This document shows, piece after piece, positions 52,487 to 59,164 of a stretch of DNA of 64,000 nt. This stretch comes from Pseudolysinimonas_A sp041984585 (GTDB lineage: Bacteria > Actinomycetota > Actinomycetes > Actinomycetales > Microbacteriaceae): assembly GCA_041984585.1 (NCBI GenBank), contig JBHIXX010000010.1, positions 1 to 64,000 on the forward strand, given 5' to 3'. The notes under the pieces are model-generated. The model saw only the letters and a program-made list of their open reading frames with translations, searched no databases and was not told where the DNA came from. Within the stretch, counting starts at the first letter, position 1, and every line of letters starts with the position of its first letter. The translations under genes were made by a program, and so were the position numbers.

Positions 52487-52666
52487 ATGCTCGGGCTCCG
52501 AATCGCCGTCGGCACCGCGATGCTGTTGCTCGCCTTCGGCCTGTTCGTCGTGGGTTTCGCCGCACGTACCTACGGCTACCGAGTCGCCCCGGTGGTCACC
52601 GTCGGAGGTGTCGGAGTCGCGGCGGTCGCATCAATCGTGGCGTTCGCCTTGACCACACCGACGTGA
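52487..52666 (+). CDS. possible small two-helix membrane protein, 59 aa
   Basis: MLGLRIAVGTAMLLLAFGLF starts a product with two hydrophobic helices (~4-24 and 34-54) joined by a short polar loop (RTYGYRVAP). The frame continues upstream to a TTG at 52433. It overlaps the end of the minus-strand LysM-like gene by 36 nt. No ribosome binding site is clear. Hydrophobicity is the only support. Confidence 0.35.
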   Translation: MLGLRIAVGTAMLLLAFGLFVVGFAARTYGYRVAPVVTVGGVGVAAVASIVAFALTTPT

Positions 52667-53041
52667 ATGACCGCTCCTAGTAGCCGTCCTGGGAGCGCCC
52701 GGCGGCACGAAGATCAGCACCTCGCCCGCGTAGATCTCCGGATACTTGATCAGCACGCGGCCGTCCTCGCGAGCGAGGCTGTCCCACCAGATGTCGAAAC
52801 GCAGCCGAATCAAGTCCGCTGTGTCGCCCTCGACGACGACGTAGCTCACTGGAACCCCGTCGTCGTCAAGGGTGGTGGTACCCATCGCACCCTCGCGCGG
52901 ACCCGAGTCCACCGGCCGCCAGTCCTCCACCGTGGGGGAGGCGGTGGCGACGACGTCCGGGGTGTCCGGCTCGTCTGACTGCATACTGCACCCCGACAGC
53001 AGGAGCACCACACCGCATGTCGCCGCCCCGACAGCTCTCAC
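52631..53041 (-). CDS. LysM-like lipoprotein, 136 aa
   Basis: Signal peptide with lipobox LLSGC (Cys18). Residues ~63-115 resemble a LysM peptidoglycan-binding module: VSYVVVEGDTADLIRLRF, then I-x-A-G-E-V-L-I-F. It would tie the product to the cell wall from the outer membrane face. The last ~25 residues (TATRSGHSRRCGQGERHD) look unrelated to the rest and run across the end of the opposite gene; the original stop may have been lost. GAGGAGG stands 7 nt before the GTG. Confidence 0.7.
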   Translation of the reverse strand: MRAVGAATCGVVLLLSGCSMQSDEPDTPDVVATASPTVEDWRPVDSGPREGAMGTTTLDDDGVPVSYVVVEGDTADLIRLRFDIWWDSLAREDGRVLIKYPEIYAGEVLIFVPPGAPRTATRSGHSRRCGQGERHD

Positions 53042-53070
53042 GTTGAACCTCCTCTGATCCGTCCGGGCGC

Positions 53071-53724
53071 CTAGAGATCCAGCAGCGGATCGTCCGGGTT
53101 CACCGGGACGCCTTCAAGCACATCCGAGTTCAGGATGTCGGATATGCAGTCGACAGTCCCGGCCACGAGAACCGACCTGGAGTAGATGTCGGCCCCGACG
53201 CACCACGACAGGTCGTCGGGCCACCACCGGGTGGGCCTGCGACCAACCTCCGAGCCGTCCAGTGTTGTGCTGGCGCTCTCAAGGGACCCTTCGAGCAGCA
53301 GGATTCTCCGGTCGGGTGGGAGGACAACACTCGGGTAGTCCACGTACGCCGCGGAGTCGGCGTACCCGTCCCAGATCCCGAACGTGGCGGACACAGTCGG
53401 CGTGTGCTGCGCGAGCACGCGCCCCAGGCTGTCGCTCGTTTCGGCATCCAGTGACCCTTCGGGAACCGTCAGAGTCGTCGCCCGCGGTATAGGCACAATG
53501 TCTTCCCACTGCGTCGTCGCTGTGAGCGCGGGGCCGGCGAGATCGGACCAACGGAGTCGAGCCCCGCCTTCGCTGGCGCGAGGGAACACTCGGGCATAAG
53601 CGGCAAAACTTGCCGGAACCACCCGACCAATGGCGCGGGCTGTGTCGTGCACGCGATCGGCCAGCCGACGCCCTGCGACCGTAGCCCGGGAGGGAGGGAG
53701 CATCACTCGACCTTGACCACCCAT
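53071..53724 (-). CDS. conserved actinobacterial protein, 217 aa, soluble
   Basis: Not recognised by name. The frame opens at 53847, but that overlaps secreted paralogue 4; ATGs at 53778, 53724 and 53703 are alternatives, and only the last has an AAGG-like site. The sequence fits a common actinobacterial soluble family: AAYARVFPRASEGG, SATFGIWDGYAD, a hydrophobic strand ILLLEGSL, then WWPDDLSWCVGADIYSRSVLVAG and the acidic end NPDDPLLDL. No signal peptide. It is unlike its secreted neighbours. Confidence 0.6.
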   Translation of the reverse strand: MGGQGRVMLPPSRATVAGRRLADRVHDTARAIGRVVPASFAAYARVFPRASEGGARLRWSDLAGPALTATTQWEDIVPIPRATTLTVPEGSLDAETSDSLGRVLAQHTPTVSATFGIWDGYADSAAYVDYPSVVLPPDRRILLLEGSLESASTTLDGSEVGRRPTRWWPDDLSWCVGADIYSRSVLVAGTVDCISDILNSDVLEGVPVNPDDPLLDL

Positions 53725-53828
53725 GACGAGGACATCAATACCGCAGGCGATTCCGTCGCATGTGCCGGCCTCGCTCATGGAGTGGTTTCGCGTTACGCCC
53801 TCCTGGCCGTCAGTACGCGTCGCCGTCG

Positions 53829-54176
53829 CTAGTGGTAGTACCTGCAATCGATGTCAATCGGGCCACCTACGTACCAGTCATAGCGCCACTGGCAGTACGA
53901 GTAGGTGGTCGTCCCGCTGTGTGTGATCCCGGCGGAGCCGTATGACTCGTTGGATCCGTAGCCGGACTGAGTTATTCGAACACGTGGGAAGGAAGGGGTG
54001 GATACCCCTCCGCCCGTCATATAGGTCGTCGCGGACACCTTGGTCTGATTCTGGATCGTGGCGCCTGACCAGTAGTAGACGGTCGCCGCGGAAGACACAA
54101 CTGGAAGGCCGATGGCCAGTGCAATGGCTAGGAGGAACGCGGTGACGAAAACGCCGACGCTTCGAACCAGGCTCAC
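53829..54176 (-). CDS. secreted paralogue 4 (115 aa, C-terminal Cys pair)
   Basis: Sec signal peptide of ~31 residues (FVTAFLLAIALAIGLPVVSS, then AA) and a mature part of ~84. It begins TVYYWSGATIQNQTK, holds TYMTGGGVS, and ends C-x15-C followed by RYYH. Compared with paralogue 3 the start is alignable: [TS][VI]-x-Y-x-[YW]-x-G-x-[ST]-I-[QE]-N-Q-T. The GTG overlaps partner 4's stop by 4 nt. Tyr/Thr/Ser/Gly-rich, probably a small disulphide-closed beta protein. No known family. Confidence 0.75.
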   Translation of the reverse strand: MSLVRSVGVFVTAFLLAIALAIGLPVVSSAATVYYWSGATIQNQTKVSATTYMTGGGVSTPSFPRVRITQSGYGSNESYGSAGITHSGTTTYSYCQWRYDWYVGGPIDIDCRYYH

Positions 54177-54778
54177 TCGGGGATCTCCTCAAAGCTCTCC
54201 GCCTCGTCGAACGGAAGCAGACTCACAGTTCCAGAGTCACCCGCTAGCTCCGCCCCTGCGAAAGAGGTGAACGGATCGTCCACGAGGACGTTTCCTCCTA
54301 CAGGCGCGAGAGCTGTGCCGCGCGCGTCGATTCCGTCCGGAATCAAGAACGCACGGACTGAGCCGTCCAGGCTATGAACTTGGGTTCCAATTCCGTGGGC
54401 AGCGAACTGCTCCTCATCCGCGCAAGTCCAAGCCGCGATGTGATTGGGGCCGTCGAGCGTCAACAGGAAACAAAGCTGCCCATCCTGCCCGAGCGCTGCC
54501 CAGTAGGTGAATCCTCGATTCGACCCCAACTGCACGGCGCTGGAGCGCTCCAGCTCGGGTGTCGTGTACTCCTCGGGCAGCGATTCGCGCTCGGAATCGA
54601 CTTGATCGAGGATCGAGAGCTGGTCACCCCAGGAGGTCTCCTCGAAGGAGACTGCCGCGGCGGCGCTGTCCACCCCGCTAGACCCCAGAGAGAGCACGAT
54701 CGCGGTCAGCCCGACCGCGGCGATAGCGCCGACAATCGCAGAGCCTACGGCGCGAGTCCTATTCATTGAGTTCTTCAC
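54173..54778 (-). CDS. partner-domain protein 4 (201 aa, exported or anchored)
   Basis: A basic start (MNRTR), one hydrophobic helix (~12-32; signal peptide or anchor), then an acidic domain. The shared partner domain reads FTYWAALGQDGQLCFLLTLDG, a second Cys (WTC) 18 residues on, QFAAHGIG and AFLIPDG; identity to partner 1 is visible by eye. The GTG at 54778 has AAGGA 7 nt upstream. It follows secreted paralogue 3 by 9 nt and overlaps paralogue 4 by 4 nt. Confidence 0.75.
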   Translation of the reverse strand: MKNSMNRTRAVGSAIVGAIAAVGLTAIVLSLGSSGVDSAAAAVSFEETSWGDQLSILDQVDSERESLPEEYTTPELERSSAVQLGSNRGFTYWAALGQDGQLCFLLTLDGPNHIAAWTCADEEQFAAHGIGTQVHSLDGSVRAFLIPDGIDARGTALAPVGGNVLVDDPFTSFAGAELAGDSGTVSLLPFDEAESFEEIPE

Positions 54779-54787
54779 GTTGGTTCC

Positions 54788-55147
54788 TTACGTCGTGTAC
54801 TTGCATCGAAGAGTGAGAATGTCTGAGGCGGTGCCAGCGTCGTACTGCCACTTGCAGTAGACCCGGGTGTAGATGGGGCCGTGGGAGTACCAGGTAGACC
54901 CATTCCCGTCGTAGGTGGCCAGTCCCATCACAGTGGCCTTGACGGTCATGATGGGGGCCGAGGGAACGAGTTCCACAGAACCGCCTCTCAGCGTGTTGTA
55001 TCCCGAAATGTGCGTCTGGTTTTCGATACTCGAACCGTAGAAATATTGAATACTGGCCGCCGTCGCGGGCAGCGTGACGCCGAAGACGAGGGCGCAGCTG
55101 ACACCTGCTCCGAACACAAACGCTCCGATGCCCCTAAGAATCTTCAC
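54788..55147 (-). CDS. secreted paralogue 3 (119 aa, C-terminal Cys pair)
   Basis: Signal peptide (~30 residues; GIGAFVFGAGVSCALVFGV, ending TAA) and a mature part starting SIQYFYGSSIENQTH, then TLRGGSVELV, ending YCKW...RCKYTT with C-x16-C and four residues after. The GTG overlaps the end of the four-helix membrane gene by 14 nt and has AAAGGCGG 8 nt upstream. Closest to paralogue 4. Confidence 0.77.
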   Translation of the reverse strand: MKILRGIGAFVFGAGVSCALVFGVTLPATAASIQYFYGSSIENQTHISGYNTLRGGSVELVPSAPIMTVKATVMGLATYDGNGSTWYSHGPIYTRVYCKWQYDAGTASDILTLRCKYTT

Positions 55148-55715
55148 TCGGCACACCGCCTTTCTGGGAAGAATCGGACAATTGCACGATCTTTGCTCCT
55201 CGCTGCGCGAACGCTCGACTGATGGCGACCCCAGCGAAGGCGGCCGCAGACACATAGGTGGCAAGAGAGGAGCCACCTGCATGGCCAAGCATCGAAACGG
55301 TGAGGTCTCCCGACGCTCGGTATGAGACCAAGGTGGGCTCGCTGAACAAGACCAGCGAAACGACCCCAAGCACAATCAAGCCCGCCGCGGTTGCCGCGGC
55401 GAGGCCCCACCATCTAGAGCCAAGCACGACCAGGGCCGCGAGGCCGAGCGCCACGACCGATACGGCACCAGCAGCCAGCACAGCGCTCGTTCGGCCCGGG
55501 CCGAGCATGATGGGCAACGCAGTACCAAACTCGGCCAGACGGACGCTGATCTCAGCGAAGGCGACCGATAGGTAGAGCAGCCCCCCAGCCAGGATTCCTA
55601 TTGCCACGGTTCTGACCACAAGAACCATGCCTCTCCTGACCCCCAACCTGTCAGGCGGCGTTCCCTGCTCAGAAACGCCAGAGTGTGCACTTCGTTGCGT
55701 CATTTGTCGCTGCAC
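55134..55715 (-). CDS. four-helix membrane protein, 193 aa
   Basis: Four hydrophobic segments (around 30-55, 75-98, 103-125 and 155-175) with short loops, after a polar N-terminal stretch of ~28 residues. GTG at 55715 has GAGGAGG in front; an alternative ATG at 55628 (AGGAG close by) would remove the polar stretch. The C terminus (KIVQLSDSSQKGGVPSEDS) is cytosolic. Position just before paralogue 3, with overlap, suggests a shared role. No family recognised. Confidence 0.68.
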   Translation of the reverse strand: MQRQMTQRSAHSGVSEQGTPPDRLGVRRGMVLVVRTVAIGILAGGLLYLSVAFAEISVRLAEFGTALPIMLGPGRTSAVLAAGAVSVVALGLAALVVLGSRWWGLAAATAAGLIVLGVVSLVLFSEPTLVSYRASGDLTVSMLGHAGGSSLATYVSAAAFAGVAISRAFAQRGAKIVQLSDSSQKGGVPSEDS

Positions 55716-55956
55716 TCACCCTCCTCTTGTGGTGTTTCCAGCAGCCTGGCAACTGTTACGCCAACCGAAGAAGATTCGCGCAGCCCGGACCAGGACAGGC
55801 CCGTTGGGTCGGCTAGGAATCCGAGTGAAACCTCGGGAGGCGCCGGAAGCCACAGCGCTTGGCTCGCCCGACTCAACAAGCGGGGCTACACGCACTCCGA
55901 CCCGGAGCGGAACCAGGCTTCAAGCTCGCGGAGCGGAAACGGGTTAGCAGTGCTCC
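55716..55956. other. gap between partner 3 and the membrane protein gene
   Basis: 241 bp without a convincing gene. A plus-strand frame (~55860-55930) reads WLARLNKRGYTHSDPERN, which looks like protein rather than chance, but has no start or ribosome binding site and may be a relic. No terminator hairpin was seen. Confidence 0.35.
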
Positions 55957-56511
55957 CTACACGCCTGCTCGATTGGCGCACTCAAGCACCGTCGCATCAC
56001 CACAGTCGTGGGTTTCGACTGTCAGGATGACGCCGTCCCGAGTCGTGTCGAGCCGGTAGACGAGCAAGCTCGCGTTCGTGATTCCGGGTAGCCCGGTAGG
56101 TGCGTAGGAGACAGTGACAGGCTTTGACCGGCCCGCTGATGCACATGTCCTCGACTGCTGCGGAACACTGCCCCCTTCCGCGAAGGAGACGAGAATAAGA
56201 CACGTTTCCTCCCCGCCACCACGGGTGCCCCACCAGAGTTCGTCTCCTTGGAACACGCCGAGCGCCGCCAACGAGTCCGCATCGAGGTCGCTCGAGAGTG
56301 AAGAAGCGGAGAGTGCAATGCCCCCTTCAGATGTTGACCCCCCACTTGTGCCCCATGCGATCGCGTAGGCAGTGAGCGCTGCTGCTGCGAAGGCCACTCC
56401 TACCAACCACGCCACCGGTCGTCTTCCAACAGAGTCCGCTAGCGTTCGCCGCGTACTCGTCGGCCGTTCCCGATCGTGGGCTTTCGCCTCGTCCAGCTCC
56501 CGCATGTTCAT
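55957..56511 (-). CDS. partner-domain protein 3 (184 aa, type II membrane protein)
   Basis: A charged cytosolic N terminus of ~32 residues (ELDEAKAHDRERPTSTRR), one membrane helix (~34-53) and an outer domain with DELWWGTRGGGEETCLILVSF and a second Cys 16 residues on, then a strand-rich tail with another Cys pair (HDCGDATVLEC). The W-W-G...C-L-I-L pattern aligns with the other partners. GGAAGGAAC precedes the ATG. Unlike the others it has a cytosolic segment that could act as a signalling end. Confidence 0.7.
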   Translation of the reverse strand: MNMRELDEAKAHDRERPTSTRRTLADSVGRRPVAWLVGVAFAAAALTAYAIAWGTSGGSTSEGGIALSASSLSSDLDADSLAALGVFQGDELWWGTRGGGEETCLILVSFAEGGSVPQQSRTCASAGRSKPVTVSYAPTGLPGITNASLLVYRLDTTRDGVILTVETHDCGDATVLECANRAGV

Positions 56512-56623
56512 GTTCCGTTCCTTCCGAGACGCTCCTGGCTGCTTGTCTCAGCGCCCGGAGATACGGCAGCGGCGCCTCGGCGAATTGACGCCCGTCGAAA
56601 TACGAGACCGTCATGACCACGCA

Positions 56624-56639
56624 GGCCGCAGTCGCGGCC
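56624..56639. repeat. 6-bp stem hairpin between partner 2 and partner 3 genes
   Basis: GGCCGC (56624-56629), AGTC loop, GCGGCC (56634-56639). It lies in the 186-bp gap after partner 2. It could slow or end transcription between the two halves of the gene array, but has no U-tract. Confidence 0.35.
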
Positions 56640-56697
56640 CCTACAAAAGAGTCCCCTCAACCTTCAGCAGTCCCTTCAGCCGCCTTGTCGCCGGGGG

Positions 56698-57087
56698 TCA
56701 CGGTAGGACCACCACGCTTTCACCTAGAAGTTCCCCAGCATCGGTATCACGGTCGTCTCCCGCGAGCTGATATCGAGAGCCAAAGGCGCCGACGGTAAGG
56801 GGCAAACGTGGACCACAGCCCTCTACAGCGTCGTCGTTCCGAATGAGCAGGAGGCAGTAGGCCTCGTCTTCGACTCGTGTTGCGAAGTACACCGCGACGT
56901 CTTCGTACGCGCCGATGAAACGGGACGATTCTGGCTGGTACACGTCACGGGCTGCCGCCGGCGGGAGTGTGTCGTCCGCCGTCTGAGCGCGATCTAGCTC
57001 CGGGATCGCATTTCCCGAGGCGCAACCGGCTACAACCCCGACAGCAAGCATGGCGCCAATCGCCCCGAGCCAGGACCGGCGGCGCAC
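56698..57087 (-). CDS. partner-domain protein 2 (lipoprotein, 129 aa)
   Basis: Signal peptide with lipobox VVAGC (Cys22). The mature part (~107 residues) has the partner pattern VAVYFATRVEDEAYCLLLI with a second Cys 12 residues later (EGCGPR), then VGAFGSRYQL and the end GESVVVLP. It is the shortest partner and is tied to the membrane by lipid instead of a helix. It follows paralogue 2 by 28 nt. Confidence 0.75.
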   Translation of the reverse strand: MRRRSWLGAIGAMLAVGVVAGCASGNAIPELDRAQTADDTLPPAAARDVYQPESSRFIGAYEDVAVYFATRVEDEAYCLLLIRNDDAVEGCGPRLPLTVGAFGSRYQLAGDDRDTDAGELLGESVVVLP

Positions 57088-57115
57088 GTCAGTCGACCCC
57101 AGTCATCGCGCGGGC

Positions 57116-57559
57116 CTACGGTCTCTTCGACCAACAGTAGAGGGCGACAGAGGAGGGCGCGCTGGCACCGTAGGGATACTGGTAGCACCGACTTCCCGCA
57201 CCCGAGATCGTCGCGTGCCCGGGGTCCACGCTGTAGTAGGCGGCCGCAGTAAACACCGAGTAGGCGTCGTAGGGATACGCGGTCGAGATCTTGTAGGTCT
57301 GATACACCGCGTTGACTTGAGACGCGGTTGTGGTACCACCTTTGATGCTGAACCCTACGCCGGTAGTGATTGCCGAGTACGGACCCCGGACTACACCGTT
57401 AGCGTACTGGACGGTTGCGGCCGCGGCGGGTGTCGCCACCATAAGGGCGATCGCGATCCCTGCGAGCACGCCGGATAGCAGGCCGCGTAGAACCGTGGGC
57501 CGCGACCGGCCGCCGTCATCGTGGATCGCTTGACTGGTCTCCTGCCTCAGTGCGCTCAT
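57116..57559 (-). CDS. secreted paralogue 2 (147 aa, C-terminal Cys pair)
   Basis: A long polar n-region (~25 residues) precedes the hydrophobic core LLSGVLAGIAIALMVATPA and cleavage near AAA. The mature part begins TVQYANGVVRGPY, holds FSIKGGTTTAS and ends RCYQYPYG...LYCWSKRP (C-x16-C, then five residues). The ATG overlaps partner 1's stop by 4 nt. More distant from paralogues 3 and 4 than they are from each other. Confidence 0.73.
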   Translation of the reverse strand: MSALRQETSQAIHDDGGRSRPTVLRGLLSGVLAGIAIALMVATPAAAATVQYANGVVRGPYSAITTGVGFSIKGGTTTASQVNAVYQTYKISTAYPYDAYSVFTAAAYYSVDPGHATISGAGSRCYQYPYGASAPSSVALYCWSKRP

Positions 57560-58257
57560 GGTTGGCCGATCATCGGGTTGCCGAAGAAGGAGACGGTGAC
57601 CGTTCCGAAGGCGTCATCCTCGAGCACGAGAGTGCCCGTCGGGTAGACCTCGGCGTTGCCGCGGTCTGCGGCGTCGAACACGATGAGGTTGGGGGCCACT
57701 GCGGCCAGCGGGGCGTTGGTCTGGGTTTCGACAGCAAGCTGGTCGAACCCATGGGGCAGCAAGTAGACCTCGGCGCGGGCGCCGGCGTCGCGTTCGTCGC
57801 CGTGCAGGAGTACGCCCGCTCCGTGTGCCAGCCAGAAGTCATGCGGGACGCAGCCGGAAGCTGCTGCCGCGCTGTCGGTGGAGCCGTCCAATACTGCGAA
57901 CACACACAACTGGCTGGTGCGGGTCACCGCGACCCAGTATTCGGCTCGGTCAGCCGAATACAGACGATGCACGCTCGCTTCGACGAGGCCGCCTCGCGCG
58001 AGGTCGGCAAAGTCGATGTAGGCCGGCAGCTCCCGCCAGCCGTTGTCAGGTGTCTGCTCAAGGACGGGGAGGGTGTCGCGGTACTGGTCGATCGCTGTCG
58101 CGTCGTCCACGGCCACCTCGCTCGGAATCGGTGCGGGCGCGGGTTCCGTCGAGGCGCTGGCGATCGCACTTCCTCCGATGAGAAGGGCGGTGGCGACAAG
58201 CGCGGCTGCGGCTGCGGCGATAGACCCTATCCCGTTGCCGAAGTTGGATGACTTCAT
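57556..58257 (-). CDS. partner-domain protein 1 (233 aa, exported or anchored)
   Basis: One hydrophobic helix (~10-33: signal peptide or anchor), a Pro/Ala linker, then an acidic outer domain. The partner core is AEYWVAVTRTSQLCVFAVLDG, a second Cys (SGC) ~19 on, DFWLAHGAG and VYLLPHGFD, closely matching partner 4. The ATG has TAGGAGA 5 nt upstream. It follows secreted paralogue 1 by 9 nt and overlaps paralogue 2 by 4 nt, the same layout as paralogue 3-partner 4-paralogue 4. Confidence 0.77.
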   Translation of the reverse strand: MKSSNFGNGIGSIAAAAAALVATALLIGGSAIASASTEPAPAPIPSEVAVDDATAIDQYRDTLPVLEQTPDNGWRELPAYIDFADLARGGLVEASVHRLYSADRAEYWVAVTRTSQLCVFAVLDGSTDSAAAASGCVPHDFWLAHGAGVLLHGDERDAGARAEVYLLPHGFDQLAVETQTNAPLAAVAPNLIVFDAADRGNAEVYPTGTLVLEDDAFGTVTVSFFGNPMIGQP

Positions 58258-58266
58258 CGTTGTCTC

Positions 58267-58683
58267 CTAGCTGTACAGCTTGCAGGTCATGCTCAGGGTG
58301 CCGCTGAGGCCGCCGGGGTATCCCGTTTGGAATCGACAGCGGCTCTGAACCTGGTTGGCTCCTCGCGGTTTCGCAGGGTGGGTGAAGCTGGTCCACGATG
58401 TGCCGGTCGAGGAATAGAAGACGATTACGTTGACGACGTCGAGAGTTTGCAGTTTCACGTCCCACACGTATCCAAGGTCCACGCTGCCGCCCGTAATGTA
58501 GGTGCCACCGACGCCGCCTGAGTAGTACCAGACGGTGTCCTGTGCACCGCTGTTGAAGTACGTATATGTCGCGGCCGAAGCAGCGGGCGGGCCGTTGATC
58601 AGGGGTGCGAGGGAGAGGCCGAGGGCGGCGACTACGGTTGTCAGCCGCCGCGACCTTCTGGCGATCCTCGAGGTGGTATTCAT
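58267..58683 (-). CDS. secreted paralogue 1 (138 aa, C-terminal Cys pair)
   Basis: A basic n-region (RIARRSRR) and core LTTVVAALGLSLAPLI give a ~38-residue signal peptide ending near ASAA. The mature part starts TYTYFNSGAQDT, holds TYITGGSVDLGY and ends RCRFQTGYP...TCKLYS (C-x17-C, four residues). First gene of the minus-strand array. The frame is open upstream but the signal peptide fixes the start; its ribosome binding site is weak (GGGGCAGG at a distance). Confidence 0.72.
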   Translation of the reverse strand: MNTTSRIARRSRRLTTVVAALGLSLAPLINGPPAASAATYTYFNSGAQDTVWYYSGGVGGTYITGGSVDLGYVWDVKLQTLDVVNVIVFYSSTGTSWTSFTHPAKPRGANQVQSRCRFQTGYPGGLSGTLSMTCKLYS

Positions 58684-59164
58684 CCCGTGAGCGCCTGCCC
58701 CGAATACGAAGGCGGCAGATCGTCCCTCTCCGGCAAGATCTGCCCTGTCTTTGCCTGCCATTCCCAGCACTACTCTCGTCTCCATGTCGCAAGTGTCGTC
58801 GCCGGTGCTCCTATATCTCCCGACGACCGCACCTTGCGCATAGTCATCACTGTCCATTCGTCGTAGCCCCTGCACGCAGCCGCCATCGCGGCGTTAATGG
58901 GAGTGTTTCCGGCAGCCCAGCGATTGTTTCCGCCGATGGGAGAGCCTCGGAAGTATGGAGGGCCAGGCACCGCCGACACACTCGTCTCCTGGGGGCGGCG
59001 ATGAGGGCGTGCCGTGTCGGCAGCTCGCTGTGCTGGAAAGGACCGGAAACTTGCGGCGGGAACGACTGTGGCTCCCTCCGCCGTCACGGGTCGGAGGGGT
59101 GCACATGTAATGTTTCGGTTCCGTCCGGAAATAACGATCGTGAGGGCTGGCCTGGGGGCGAATC
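58684..59164. other. 481-bp divergent regulatory region between the two arms of the array
   Basis: No gene is supported here. It must hold the promoters of secreted paralogue 1 (leftward) and the sigma factor operon (rightward). Noted elements: inverted repeat GGCAGATC/GATCTGCC (58714-58721 and 58737-58744); a possible ECF-type promoter with GGGAAC (59058-59063) and CGTC (59082-59085), 18 bp apart; and the near-palindrome TTCCGTCCGGAA (59119-59130). Confidence 0.55.
58714..58744. promoter_or_regulatory. inverted repeat in the leader of secreted paralogue 1
   Basis: GGCAGATC (58714-58721) and GATCTGCC (58737-58744) are perfect 8-bp arms with a 15-nt spacer, 31-61 nt upstream of the start codon. 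It can be an operator or an RNA hairpin that controls the first gene of the array. Confidence 0.5.

Noticed and set aside
55683..56030. Plus-strand frame containing WLARLNKRGYTHSDPERN
   Set aside because: No start signal, low-complexity flanks, and it overlaps the end of partner 3; at most a relic.
53829..58683. Identification of the secreted paralogues as lactococcin-972-type bacteriocins
   Set aside because: Size and signal peptide fit, but the lactococcin 972 sequence pattern is absent and no typical immunity or ABC genes follow; a known-family claim is not justified.
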